In this document: piece after piece, positions 31,967 to 44,282 of the stretch
How the letters are laid out: each line of letters starts with the position of its first letter
Position numbering within the stretch: the first letter of the stretch is position 1
NCBI RefSeq assembly: GCF_050003625.1
Contig: NC_134398.1
Location: 104,507,253 to 104,571,252, forward strand
Length of the DNA stretch: 64,000 nucleotides
Source: Haematobia irritans
Taxonomy: Eukaryota > Arthropoda > Insecta > Diptera > Muscidae
Reading direction: 5' to 3'
Notes under the pieces: generated by a model
Seen by the model: the letters and a program-made list of their open reading frames with translations, nothing else
Database searches by the model: none
What the model was told of the DNA's origin: nothing
Program-made: the position numbers and the translations under genes

Positions 31967-34900
31967 TCCAAGCGTAGATAATTTTTCAAATGTGCAACCG
32001 GCTATTCAACAGTCCACTGAAATGCCGTCTACATCACAAAATGTGAGGGCATACCATATGTCGGTCTGTAATAAGACTATGTTCGCTACTGCTTGGATTA
32101 ATATTTTAAGAGATGGTTTGCCTCACAAGGTGAGAGCTTTAATTGACCCTTGCTCAGATAAAACATTTATCTCTAAGAAAATTCAGAAATTACTAAATTT
32201 ACTGACCAAGCCCGTCTCAGCCGAAATAACAGGCCTAAGAGGTGGTGCATTGGTTAAATGTTCGCAAATTGCATTTTTCAAAATCGGCTCGATTTATAAC
32301 AACAATTTCATGGCGGAAATTGATGCACTAGTAGTGTGCGATGTAACTGGCGACGTGCCAAGTCATTCATTTGATGATCTTTCAATTGATCAGCTACCAG
32401 AATTAGAATATGCGGACCCAAAATTCTATCAAACTGGCCCGGTGGATATCCTAATAGGGGGTAATTTGTATCCGTTAATTTTGTTAAGTGTGGTTAAACA
32501 CGGTGTTCTTGGCTCGTTAGTGGCACAACAAACAGTCTTTGGATGGATTGTTACTGGCCCAGCCAATAATAGAAAATCGAAACAATCGGTTCGAGTTTCA
32601 CATTGTACCCGCGTGTCAATTGATGATCAACTGGCAAAATTTTGGGAAGTGGAGGAAGTTTCTAGGAAAGAAATTATTTCTGAAGATGATAGACTCTGTG
32701 AGGAAATTTATAGAAATACGACGATACGAACGTCAAGCGGCAGGTATATGGTAGATTTGCCTTTTAGGCCTGAAAACCCATTGATTACGAAAAGCTCCAA
32801 TCGGTATATTGCCATGTGTCAGTTTTTAAGGAACGAGAAATCATTGGCTCATAAACCAGATCTGAAGAAAATGGACGATGAAGTTATCGAGGAATATTTG
32901 TCTCTTGGACATATGGAGAAATTTGATGCTCCTAAATCAGATTCTGGTAATTATTTTTATTTGCCTCATCATGGCGTTTTTAAGCCAGAAAGCACTACGA
33001 CGAAGTTGAGAGTGGTGTTTAATGCCTCTTGCCCATCGGCAAATGGCAAAAGTCTTAACGACGCATTGTTTGTTGGCCCGGTATTACAGAAGGATATTAT
33101 TTCCTTGATAATTAATTGGCGGTTTTATAAATACGTATTTAACGCCGATATAACTAAAATGTATAGGCAAATTCTGGTCAATCCGGACCATGTCCCGTAT
33201 CAACGAATTGTATATCGTGCCTCTCCAGAAGAAGAAATACAAGATTTTCAATTAAATACCGTGACTTTTGGGGTCAACTGCGCCCGTTTTTGGCTCTGAG
33301 AACATTATTGCAGTTAGCAGAAGATGAGAAGGAAAGGTTTCCTTTAGGGTCGAGAATTTTAAGGGACAATATGTATGTAGACGACTCATTGGTGGGAGCA
33401 CATTCTGTCTCGGAGGCATTGGAGGCTCGAGACCAGTTAATTGCTACCAGCTCAGAAAATGGACTTCTAATAATAGAAAAATTTTAGAGAATTTACCTCG
33501 TGACCATCTACTTAATGAGCAGTTCTTGGAGTTTGATGACAAGAGCTCTGTAAAAACGCTTGGCATAAGATGGAATGCTGCCTCTGATAGTTTCTATTTT
33601 GTCACTGAGAAATTGGCTCACAAGGAATCATTTAAGAAAAGGGAAGTGCTTTCAATCATAGCACGGCTTTTCCATCCGTTAGGTTGGCTCTCACCAGTGA
33701 TAATAAATGCAAAGGTGCTTATGCAAATGATGTGGCTTGACGATATTAGATGGGATGATCCAATAAAACCTTTGGCACTATTAAAGTGGAAAACTTTTGT
33801 CTCAAATTATGAGGGAATAGACCATATAAAGATAGATAGATGGTTGAACTATTCTCCACAGTGTCTCGTGGAATATCATGGTTTTTGCAACTCATCTGAG
33901 TTAGCCTATGCTGCCGCGGTATATATCCGTGTGGAAGTAGAGGGTATCATTTATACGAAATTACTTGTCGCGAAGTCGAAAGTTGCACCTATAAAGAAGA
34001 TGTCAATTCCAAGGCTTGAACTATGTGGAGCCTTCTTACTGGCCAAATTGGCCGATTCTTTATTGCCGCAGCTTCACGTGCAACCTTACACGCTGATACC
34101 TTGGTCCGATTCAACAATAGTACTACCTTGGCTCAAAAAACCGTTTCACAATTGGACGACGTTTGTCGCCAAAAGGGTGTCTATTATTCATGAAAAGGTG
34201 GGAAGTAATTGGAGACATGTTGGCACTTCTGATAATCCTGCGGACCTAGCAACCCGGGGGGTGACTCCTTTGGTATTAAAGGGGTATGATTTATGGTGGC
34301 AGGGTCCACCTTGGTAGAAGATGGATAGACAGTTTTGGCCCTCGCCACAAAACATTTCCGATACATCTTTAGAATCTAGACCGGTGCAGGTTCTAGTTGC
34401 TAGGTCTAACGATATGGATGAATTTCTAGAACGGTTTTCTTGTCTCTCGAGGGTGCTACATGTGTTAGGATATATCTTGCGTTTTTTGGCTCATACCCAT
34501 CCTTGTAGTCGAAAAGATTTCGATCACAAAACTGTCAACTTGTCGTCGACCGAATTGACTCAAGCTAAGTACCGACTTATGATTCTGTCTCAGAAGACGT
34601 ATATTCCGACAGAGTACAATTGTCTTAGTCGAAGACAAACATTGCCGTCAAATAGTTGCCTCCTTACATTAACTCCGTTTTTGGATAAGCATCAGGTCAT
34701 TCGTGCGAATGGTCGCCTTGGTTCTACAATAGCTCTTACGTACAATGAGAGACACCCTGTTGTACTCTCTTGCAAAAGTAGATTTACTCAACTTTACGTT
34801 GAGTTTATACATCGTCTGACTCTGCATGGGGGATTACAATTGACTCTAGCTACGATTAGACTCGAGTGTTGGAGTCTTCGGGCGAAGAATCTTATAAAAG

Positions 34901-35852
34901 CACGAATTAACCGATGCAAGGAATGTGTGGTTTCACGTCAGTTACGCCAGGGCCAAATAATGGCCCCGTTACCAGATGAGAGGACAACATTCGGTCGCCC
35001 CTTTGCCATATCTGGTGTGGACTACGCAGGTCCGTTCGACATTAAAATTGCCCAGGGTAGGGGTTGTCGAATAACAATGGGTTATATTTGCCTTTTTATT
35101 TGTTTCGTGGCCTGTCGACGCAGGCATTTTTAGCCGCATTTACTCGTTTTGTTTCGCGAAGAGGATGTCCGCGTAAAATGTACTCGGACAACGGCAGAAA
35201 TTTTGTTGGCGCTGCAAAGGAGTTAGATGCAAGTCTTAAACGTGTTGTCTCTGAGCTACGCGACGAAATTGTCTCGCGTTACGGGTATCAACAAATAGAG
35301 TGGCATTTTATACCGGCAGCAGCCCCCCATATGGGAGGGCTGTGGGAGGCCGGCGTAAAAAGCTGTAAGACACATCTGAAGAAAATATCTGGTCAAATAC
35401 GGCACACCTTTGAGGAGTTTGCATCTATACTTGCCTCCATAGAATGTTGTATGAATTCTCGACCTTTAGCTCCACTATCAGGAAGTCAAGATGATCTCGC
35501 AGCGCTCACACCTGCTCATTTTCTAGTTGGCTCTTCGCTCCTATCACCCGCAGAATTGGAAGAAGTTCCTTCGAAAACTTTGTTACAAGAATTCTGTCGC
35601 AGATGGAAATCTGAATACTTGTCTGAACTTAATAAACGTTTCAAGTGGAAAACCCAAAAGGAAAATTTGGCCCTAAATGATCTCTTAGTTTTACGAAACG
35701 AAAATATCTGTCCCACCGATTGGCGTCTTGGCCGGGTAGTTAACTTGTACTTGGGGAAAGATAATCAGATAAGGGTTGTAGACGTTAGGACACAAGCTGG
35801 GGTGGTCACCTGTCCTGTACATAAGTTAGTCCTTTTACCTCGAGCAGAATAA
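31899..35852 (+). pseudogene. BEL2 pol: protease, RT, RNase H, integrase
   Basis: The domains run in BEL/Pao order. Protease: VRALIDPCSDKTFIS (about 32130) and DILIGGNLYPLIL (about 32445). RT: FNADITKMYRQI (about 33140) and an intact MYVDDSLVGAHS catalytic box (about 33370). RNase H: GFCNSSELAYAAAVYIR (about 33880), where the usual Asp of FCDAS is Asn. Integrase: an HHCC region with THGG-like LTLHGG and RCKECV (34810-34930), Asp in SGVDYAGPF (about 35020), Asp in MYSDNGRNF (about 35180) and Glu in GLWEAGVKS (about 35340). Breaks are a 1-base gain at about 33282, a deletion before 33470, a stop at 34315 and a deletion of about 35 bases at 35115. It ends at 35852. Confidence 0.92.
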
Positions 35853-35884
35853 TCAACACACTCAACTATGTCTATTGGTCCAGT

Positions 35885-36690
35885 ATGGTTCGAGCCAACA
35901 AAAGTATTTGTCTCTCACAAAGTTTGTCTCTTTTCTCCGCAGCAATGGATTTTAACGACGATTTTCTGTGCCCTTCGTGCATCTCACGGCACCCCTTGCG
36001 GAAATGTCGACGCTTCCTCACTTTGCCTCCCCTTGAGAAACAAGCGTTTATTAGGGCTAAGTACGGGTGTACAAACTGTCTCGCATTGTCCCATAAGCTT
36101 ACCAAATGTTCCAGTAAGGCTGTCTGCCGGGAGTGCGATAAACGCCACCATACCCTTTTACATGACTTTCCAGCCAATGGTACTAGTGCGTGGATTCAAA
36201 TGACGGCATGGGCCGTAATGTGGACACCCCGCGCACCACAGGTACACTCTCATATCCGGGTTTTGCTGGACCCCAACGTCATGACGAGTTATTACACTCC
36301 AACGGCTACCTTTCCAATTGAGTGGGAAAAATGTAACGAAATATTGCCGGTGAGATTGTGGGGCTTGCGCAATGACGTGCGCACTGTATCCGTTGATCTG
36401 GTCCGTAGAGTTCAACCGGCCATAAAATCTCCAGGGATGCCCCTTATGCCTAACACTATCAGAGCCAAATATTGAGTCGAAAATTTAGCGGACCATGGTT
36501 TCCATATACCATACCCGTGTTCAGTCGTTTTGGGAGCAGATGTTGCGCCAGTAGCGTACTTGGGTTTGCCTGAAAGGGAGAATGGCCTTCCTTTTGCTCA
36601 AGAGACAATTTTCGGCACCGCTTTCTTCGGACAAATGGCCATCGATAAAATTCTGGATCAACATTTTTTTCTAAATTCCATTAAAATTTG
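35885..36690 (+). pseudogene. Zinc-knuckle plus retropepsin-like ORF, one in-frame stop
   Basis: The ATG at 35945 (MDFNDDFLCPSC) leads into CPSCISRHPLRKCRRF, CTNCLALSHKLTKCSSKAVC and CRECDKRHHTLLH, the cysteine/histidine pattern of BEL gag. HIRVLLDPNVMTSYYTP follows at about 36250, which resembles a retropepsin active-site region with the usual Asp-Ser-Gly replaced. A TGA at 36473-36475 interrupts. The same frame stays open to 36690 and contains VVLGADVAPVAYLGLPE and AQETIFGTAFFGQMA, which match the protease C-terminal part in BEL pol (QQTVFGWIVTG). It starts only 90 bases after the pol stop. It may be a second partial BEL element, or a gag-protease gene derived from one. The first half is long and free of shifts. 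Confidence 0.7.
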
Positions 36691-36752
36691 AAATATTCAG
36701 GTTCACGTTATTAAACCTCTTTTCTTTACATCAGTATTTATAATTACTTATG

Positions 36753-37084
36753 GCCTGTTCCTGTATATCGAACGAAAGCTTTCTTTCGTATTCCAAACGA
36801 AAGAAAATTGATTTTTGTTCTTTTATTTCGAAAGGCAAGTCACTTCATATTTTGTTGTCGAGAAATAAACGAACATATACAATAAGTGTCAAGAAAAAAG
36901 TAAAAGTATTGTTAACATTTGAATGAATTCTCAGGACAAAAATTTAAAAATACTCATTTTTAATAATCAATGTATTCTCATACAAACGAATCGAACTTTC
37001 AAAAATAGAAAAACCCAAATTCATTCGAATTCGAGTGACTGCCTTTCTTTCGAACTGGTTTTCGTCCGATATACAGGAACAGGG
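36753..37084. mobile_element. MITE L, copy 1
   Basis: Ends CCTGTTCCTGTATATCGAAC (36755) and, in reverse from about 37084, CCTGTTCCTGTATATCGGAC form a terminal inverted repeat of about 25 bp with one or two mismatches. The interior is AT-rich and non-coding, 0.33 kb. A relative with ends CCTGTTTCTGTATGTCGAAC lies at 61288-61428. I could not fix the target duplication. Confidence 0.75.
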
Positions 37085-37499
37085 CATTAATTATACTATT
37101 TACCATTTCCTTTAATGATAATTATATTATTTACAATTTCCCTTATATACTTTAGTACTCGAATTTTGTCGAACATTGAATTTTATCGGCATCAAAGTAG
37201 TTTATTTTTACTTTTTTTTCCTTAATTTATTTGTATTGCGAATTGTCGCAAGGTGGGCGGCATGTCCACGCCACGGGCCAAATATGGTACAGACAAGGAC
37301 GTATGTAACATAAAGGGAAAATAAAAAAAAATATATGTATGTATGCCTGTGTCAATGGACATGTAGCTACGCTATGTCTGTCTCTTGCCTCTTTCGAAGA
37401 TCTTGCTCTCGCTCTTTTTCTATGCCCATTTGAATCATATAATACACAGAGGACAGTAGTCGGTTTGACAGTGGCAAACGAAGACTTGAAATTCTAATT
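37085..37499. other. Unresolved AT-rich sequence
   Basis: No gene or repeat family is recognised. ATATATGTATGTATGC at about 37330 and a CT-rich stretch at 37378-37425 are simple-sequence features only. Confidence 0.4.
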
Positions 37500-37990
37500 T
37501 GTGGTCTTTAAAACTTTTAATCTAAAGCACATGGGTACAAATTTTTCTTCCAGAATTCGTAGAATACAGTTAAGAAGAAAAATTACGAATCCACTCCGAA
37601 AAGGGAATTTCTAGGTTCAAAATACTGACCCCACTTTGTCACAATTTTGCAAAAAAAAAAAAAAAATAAATTGTGGGGCCTATATCTTGCGGACGGTAAA
37701 AGATAATTGCACACGCAGTGCAATTATTAGAGCTTTACAAGTTCTATCCAGCAAAGAACAAATCATCGAAATCGGTTCAAAATTGCGAAGTTGACAGCTA
37801 AAACAAAATTTCATACGCCCGAGGTGACCAATTTTCAACGCCTACAGGTCAGTCTGTGGACCCACTAGCGGCAAACTTAGAGGAAAACACTTCAGCTTTC
37901 ACAAAAAGAAAAAAAATTATGTTGACATCTTTATCCGTCCAAAAGTTACAGAACTATTTCCAAACAAAAGCGATTCGGAACCAGCAATAT
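37500..37990 (-). repeat. Dispersed repeat J, copy 2
   Basis: On the minus strand this is repeat J of 12030-13140 without the middle block. Shared landmarks in reverse are GTGGATTCGTAATTTTTCTT, ATATAGGCCCCACAATTTA, CACCTCGGGCGTATG and TAACTTTTGGACGGATAAAG. A run of about 16 A residues at 37651-37666 is a local expansion. Confidence 0.7.
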
Positions 37991-37999
37991 GAAGTTCAT

Positions 38000-38110
38000 A
38001 CCATCTGGTCGAATTGCCGATGTGAGGCCCAACTTCCCAGCAGAAGTGGCGGGATTCGAATCAGGGAACTGCATCTATAGACTAGTAATGTAGTCGACGA
38101 GCACAAGCGG
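38000..38110 (-). mobile_element. tRNA-like SINE head
   Basis: The minus strand carries an A-box-like CTTGTGCTCGTCGACTAC and, about 35 bases on, a B-box GATTCGAATCC (about 38050). That is the spacing of an internal pol III promoter. The acceptor stem cannot pair, so it is a SINE or tRNA-pseudogene relic. Confidence 0.5.
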
Positions 38111-38527
38111 AACACATGGTGAGAACAACTTAGGCAATGTGTATAAACATATGGCTTTATAATTAATAACATTTGAATTTTACTATTTGAATTTAATTTG
38201 TAACCGTCATTTGAATTTATATCAATTAATATCTGAAGTTTAATAATAACTATAATCCTACAAATGTCAATGAAAATAAATTATAAACCACATATTTAAC
38301 TAACTCCTCTTCGAGTTTTTTATAGACCAGAAGTAATGGAAAATATATTAAAAAATACACAGTGCAACACAAAAACTACAAACAAAAAATCAGTTATGAT
38401 AGCCGAAAGTACTCGATGAGTGGAGAAAAATAATTTCTGGATTTTGCTAGATAGTTTGCCATTTGATTTTTATGAACCTCTAAAATTTTTTCGTCAAAGT
38501 CGATTTTGAGCACTTTTTCTCAAATTT
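38111..38527. other. AT-rich sequence left of the LINE target site
   Basis: No gene is seen. This is the pre-LINE chromosomal sequence: removing the LINE joins 38540 to 49956 across TTCTTGCAGTCTT. Nothing in it identifies a host gene. Confidence 0.5.
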
Positions 38528-39452
38528 TTCTTGCAGTCTTTTTTTATTTCAACAGTCGAACTGAACGGACGTGTTTTTTAATAGAGGATTATTTCATCGT
38601 AATAGGTACCTATTACGAATTTCACATGTGGTGGAAAATTAAACCACCATGCAGCGAAATTCAAAGTCATCCACTGGGTTGCTAACTTCAGGGCGCAGTG
38701 GACGGGTATCGACTGAAGTTATAAATTTGGGCAGTGACCAAGAGTCAGGCCCAATTACACTGGTAGAAAAAGTTTCGTTAATACGATGAATTTCTACGTT
38801 GTATTAACGAAATTCTTCATTAAAAGTCAGCCAACGTAGCATTTCGTTATAACAACGTAATTGTACGTTATATTTACGAAACCCCTTATGGAATACATTG
38901 CGTAGTATTAACGAGTAATTAAGTTGCTATTACGTAGCCTTTTCGTTGTATTAACGAATATTATTCGTTGTATGAATGGAATTTATTCATTGTATTGTAT
39001 GAACGAAAATCATCGATTGTATGAACCCACTTTTTTCATTGTATGAATGAAAGGCGAACGTTGTATAAATGAACACAATCGTTATATTAATGAAACCCAA
39101 CCAATTATTGCATTTGAGTGTAGTCATTGGTAGTGTATTATTTTTTGTTAAGATCTTTGAAATAGGATTTATATACTCGTGCAGTAGGAAATAATATTTA
39201 TTGATAAATTAAATAATTTAATAATCATATACTATGACTTTCACTTAAGAAAAAAAAACCTCTAATTTCTAAGACCAAAAAACGATAATCGTATCGCCGT
39301 GTCCATTTATCCAATTTTTTTGCAATCAAGGCTCATTACGGTAGTTGTTCCGCCATCTTCATCTGAAAGTTCACTTCCCCGTGGCATTTTTCACTATAGA
39401 TTAAATATTTACACTAAATTTCTTGCGAATATACAATTTAACCAATTTAACT

Positions 39453-39806
39453 CAAAGATTATAGATTTGAGGAAGATGGGAGATTGGCTTGCGTCATACC
39501 AAATGTTGCATTTACCAGATTAGTTTAATAAATGTTTGTAATCTTTTAGTTGTTTTTAGTTTTTATTTTTTAAATGAAAAATGTAATTTTCTTAATGAAA
39601 CAATGTTAAATTTTAGGCAACAATAAAAAAATTACATTTTTCCCTTTATGGAAATTTATTTCGTGCTCTTAATTTCTTTTTATTTGCATTTTAATGCTAT
39701 GTCAATACTTGTCGTATACGCGTCTGGTTCGAGTATTAAACTAATGTGGTAAATGGTTTGATGTGCTCAGTAGCCAATCTCCCATCTTCCTCTTCTATAA
39801 TCTTTG
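39453..39806. mobile_element. 354-bp hAT-like MITE
   Basis: The terminal inverted repeat is CAAAGATTATAGA..., continuing with a near-match through GGAAGATGGGAGATTGGC (over 30 bp). ATTTAACT flanks both sides (39445-39452 and 39807-39814), an 8-bp duplication as made by hAT and P-type transposases. The same point in the other A copies (about 43128 and 26223) is uninterrupted. It is non-coding. Confidence 0.93.
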
Positions 39807-40818
39807 ATTTAACTCACCCACAATCTATGTTTATTATTCACAACGAAACTGTAATGAGCCTGTGCACTCTTCAGCGAAAAGAACGTAAATGTTGTTAAGG
39901 TTTGCCCATCAGACAAGTTTTCTGTTGAACTTTTTACCGTTTGTTTTTCAAGACGCACACGCAAACATGTGCTTATTGCCATATTTACATGTGTATGTAC
40001 ATATTACATAGACGCTACAGACGTATTAGAGAGATAGTATGAAGAGACGTTTTAGAGAGAGAGAGGGGCAGAAATACCCAAACTCCCATTCGTATTATTA
40101 ACGAACATATTTCATTAATATGACGAAATATACACCCATAGAAAAATTATTACCATACGGGCTCAAATCGATACCGTACGTTATTGATAGTTAGCCAACC
40201 CCGTATGGTACAATATCAATACCGAAAGGTACAGGCGGTACGCAAAGTATGAAAGTGCCATTCGGTATTATGAAAGTACCAATATGGTATTGAAGATAAT
40301 ACCTACACTGGTAGAAAAATATTTCGTACTATTAACGAACGGGCTTCGTTGATTATTTTTCGTTATAAGAACGAAAGTGATCGTTAATACAACGAAATCA
40401 ATCGTTAAAAGACAATTTTGTGTTTTGGTTTTCGTTATATTAATGAAACACGTTTCGTTAATATTACGAATATTAACTTTGTAATTTTTTCAAAAATTAG
40501 AATAAAAAAATTTTACAAGATGAAATTATTATAATCATTTGCACATAGAGAGTAACTTTTGGAAACTTTTAGCCCTTAAAACAGTCGTTTTATATACTTC
40601 GAAACTGGAATTGAAATTTTCATTTATAAAACGAAAGCGATCGTTAATATAATGATATGGATCGTTAAAAAATAAATTTTAAATTGTTACACTGGTAGAA
40701 AAAAGGCGGTATGTGGCCATTACCGTTTGGTATTAATAAATTGATTCACGTTACCTTTTAATTTTGGTACCACTTTGTATAAAATCATTTACATCCGGTA
40801 TTATTGTGGTATTAACTA

Positions 40819-42171
40819 CACCAAGAAAAAAGTGCCTTCGGAACTAAAGGAAAAAATGTTAATCAATTTAGTTTAGCCAATTTATTTCCATTAAGTTAAA
40901 TTTTTGTTTAAAATACTAAAATTTACTTGCTTCAGTAAAAAAATCCTAAACTGAAAGCAGTTAGGAATAGTTCATTAACTATAATAAGGCATGGCATTTT
41001 ACTAATACTGTTTTCTTCGCTGGGTATAAGAATTTACTACTGAACAAGAAAATTTTATTCACTGATAACAAAACATTCGTAAAAATAAACAAAGACCGTA
41101 CTAAAACCAATTTTCCTCAAATTTAGTAAAATTTCTTATAAAATGATAATTCTTCCTTTATTATAGAAAGGTTATCATACATACGAATAACACTTGGCAT
41201 AGAAAAATATTTTAGTTCATTCGTACTAAGAAGTATTCAATCCTTTCAAAACTTAAGGAAACACTTGTTAGAATATAGGAAATTTTCCTATATTTCATTT
41301 ATCTACCTGTAATCGATAACTGTCATCGATGTAATCGGTATGTTTGCGCGTGGGTTGTTTTTTTAGTTGGAATCGCGTTGTTATGGTATACGGAGGGATT
41401 GTTAAAAAATAATATAGTAAAATAATATAATAAATAACAAATAAAATATATAAAATATTTGTTATTTTAAATTAGTGAAAAAATTATGTTCGTGATGGTG
41501 TATAAAGAAAGAAAACAGAATAACAACCCCTTCATTCGTCTTCATTTTGGAATCTCCAAATAACATTCAGTGACGCTAACCATTTGTGAAAAAATTGGTT
41601 TATGATTTTTTATATTTGTAGGTATTGAATTGTAAAAGGAAAACAAACTCGCAACTTATTAAAAGTGAAAGGTACAAGAAGAAGGAAAAATGCGTTTTAC
41701 AGTTGATGACATTACATGGAAATTGGAAATAGTGGAATAATAAACTAATATTTCACGGCCAGTCGATGCTGTTGATTCTTAATAAATATATTTAATATAT
41801 TAATAAAACGTGTATTTTATTGAAGAAAAAATTTCCTATATAAATAAATAAAATTGTATTTAGAAACGAAGGTAAGCAGTTCAAATTTTGAAGTAAAAGG
41901 TTTACATCAAATATGTAAGATTTGTCCAAATTAATGAAAAAAGTTCAATAAAATCATTCCATATATGAATTCAACTCAGTTAAATTTTTTCATTCTGTAG
42001 TATAGTGGTACATAAATATAGGAAAATTAATATATGGAATGCATTCTACCTAATTTCACCGAAAATCACATCGTTCAAAAAAATAAAAATGTCTTTGGCG
42101 CTATACGAAGTTCAACTTTCTTCACAATTAGTTCATTTTAACTTAAAGAAGGGGTCACTTTTTTCTGGGTG
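40819..42171 (+). mobile_element. Element D, copy 1, nested in B copy 1
   Basis: TA lies at 40817-40818 and 42172-42173. The ends CACCAAGAAAAAAGTGCC and, in reverse, CACCCAGAAAAAAGTGACC give a terminal repeat of about 17 bp. The interior has AGTTTAG/TTCATTAACTA-like words near the left end and CTTTGGCGCTATACGAAG near the right. There is no transposase. D1 and D2 sit at the same B site, so D was already in B when B was copied. Confidence 0.88.
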
Positions 42172-42309
42172 TATCACAACGCCGTAACACATGATATGTA
42201 GACGTTGCGACAAATTGTAATTGGTCGCCTTGGTAGTTTTTTTTCATGCGGCTTGTAAATAACAATAGTTTGGGATAACATGACGAAAACTAAATGAATT
42301 CAGTGAACA

Positions 42310-42510
42310 TAGCGAACTATAGGTAAGTATAATATTTTTTAGCATTATTTATGTTTTCTAATTCGACCATCGTTTAATTAGATGCGCAACTGACACACAA
42401 AAGCGATCCAAATACAACAACAGACGACTTGAGGGATGCAGTGCCTGAATTGCGACATGGAGCTGAATTGGGAGAAAAACTTTGCATGGAGAAATTAGGT
42501 TTTTGTATGT
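42310..42510 (+). other. Intron-like segment with open downstream frame in B
   Basis: A strong donor (TATAG/GTAAGTATAAT, GT at 42323), a CTAAT branch-like word at 42358-42362 and an acceptor TTTAATTAG ending at 42381 define a 59-base candidate intron, a typical size for flies. The next block is open as DAQLTHKSDPNTTTDDLRD and AVPELRHGAELGEKLCMEK (to about 42500). B copy 2 keeps the donor, acceptor and frame (about 43990-44130, minus strand) with one amino-acid change. The upstream block has a stop in the matching phase. Captured host exons, or the end of a lost transposon gene, are the likely readings. Confidence 0.45.
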
Positions 42511-44282
42511 ATGTTATGTATAAAATGAAGTACGTAACAAAGACATTTTACCAATACCATTTAGGTATTATTTTGTAATACCGCACTGTTTATATATCAA
42601 TACCTTTATGGTATAAATAATAGTACCGCTTAGGTATTATCTTCAATACCATATTGGTACTTTCATAATACCGAATGGTACTTTCATGCTTTGCGTACCG
42701 CCTGTACCATTCGGTATTGATATTGTACCATACGGGGTTGGCTAACTATCAATAACGTACGGTATCGATTTGAGCCCGTATGGTAATAATTTTTCTATGG
42801 GTGTATATTTCGTCATATTAATGAAATATGTTCGCTAATAATACGAATGGGAGTTTGGGTATTTCTGCCCCTCTCTCTCTCTCTAAAACGTCTCTTCATA
42901 CTCTCTCTCTAATACGTCTGTAGCGTCTATGTAATTTGTACATACACATGTAAATATGGCAATAAGCACATGTTTGCGTGTGCGTCTTGAAAAACAAACG
43001 GTAAAAAGTTCAACAGAAAACTTGTCTGATGGGCAAACCTTAACAACATTTACGTTCTTTTCGCTGAAGAGTGCACAGGCTCATTACAGTTTCGTTGTGA
43101 ATAATAAACATAGATTGTGGGTGAGTTAAATTGGTGTTTATTGTATATTCGCAAGAAATTTAGTGTAAATATTTAATCTATAGTGAAAAATGCCACGGTG
43201 AAGTGAACTTTCAGATGAAGAAGGCGGAACAATTACCGTAATGAGCCTTGATTGCAAAAAATATGGCTAAATGGACACGGCGATACGATTATCATTTTTT
43301 GGTCTTAGAAATTAGAGGTTTTTTTTTTCTTAAGTGAACGTCATAGTATATGATTATTAAATTATTTAATTTATCAATAAATATTATTTCCTACTGCACG
43401 AGTATATAAATCCTATTTCAATGATCTTAACAAAAAATAATACACTACCAATGACTACACTCAAATGCAATAATTGGTTGGGTTTCATTAATATAACGAT
43501 TGTGTTCATTTATACAACGTTCGCCTTTCATTCATACAATGAAAAAAAGTGGGTTCATACAATCAATGATTTTCGTTCATACAATACAATGAATAAATTT
43601 CATTCATACAACGAATAATATTCGTTAATACAACGAAAAGGCTACGTAATAGCAACGTAATTATGCGTTAATACTACGCAATGTATTCCATAAGGGGTTT
43701 CGTAAATATAACGTACAATTACGTTGTTATAACGAAATGCTACGTTGGCTGACTTTTAATGAAGAATTTCGTTAATACAACGTAGAAATTCATCGTATTA
43801 ACGAAACTTTTTCTACCAGTGTAAGCGGTACTATTATTTATACCATAAAGGTATTGATGTATAAACAGTGCGGTATTACAAAATAATACCTAAATGGTAT
43901 TGGTAAAATGTCTTTGTTACGTACTTCATTTTATACATAACATACATACAAAAACCTAATTTCTCCATGCAAAGTTTTTCTCCCAATTCAGCTCCATGTC
44001 GCAATTCAGGCACTGCATCCCTCAAGTCGTCTGTTGTTGTATTTGGAGCGCTTTTGTGTGTCAGTTGCGCATCTAATTAAAGGATGGTCGAATTAGAAAA
44101 CATAAATAATGCTAAAAAATATTATACTTACCTATACTTCGCTATGTTGACTGAATTCATTTAATTTTCGTCATGTTATCACAAACTATTGTTATTTACC
44201 AGCCGCATGAAAAAAAACTACCAAGGCGACCAATTACAATTTGTCGCAACGTCTACATATCATGTGTTACGGCGTTGTGATA

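Larger units (their letters stand above)
40690..42803 (+). mobile_element. Element B, copy 1
   Basis: It is 2114 bp, TA-flanked (40688-40689 and 42804-42805). The left end is CACTGGTAGAAAAAAGGCGG and the right end in reverse is CACCCATAGAAAAATTATTA, so the two termini match only as CAC-N4-TAGAAAAA. It contains D1 (40819-42171) and an intron-like segment (42323-42381). Confidence 0.9.
40306..43821. mobile_element. Composite A copy 2 + B copy 1, inserted in B copy 2
   Basis: This is 3516 bp, TA-flanked (40304-40305 and 43822-43823). A copy 2 lies in reverse (40306-40689 and 42804-43821) and has B copy 1 at exactly the TA site where A copy 1 holds B copy 2, in the same relative orientation. The composite A+B therefore existed already and inserted as a unit into a second copy of itself. 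The Tc1-like scrap of A copy 2 starts at 43190. Confidence 0.9.

Noticed and set aside
43421..43618. Small open frame in A copy 2
   Set aside because: It consists of translated TTCATACAATGAA/TTCGTTAATAC subterminal words of MITE A, so it is non-coding.
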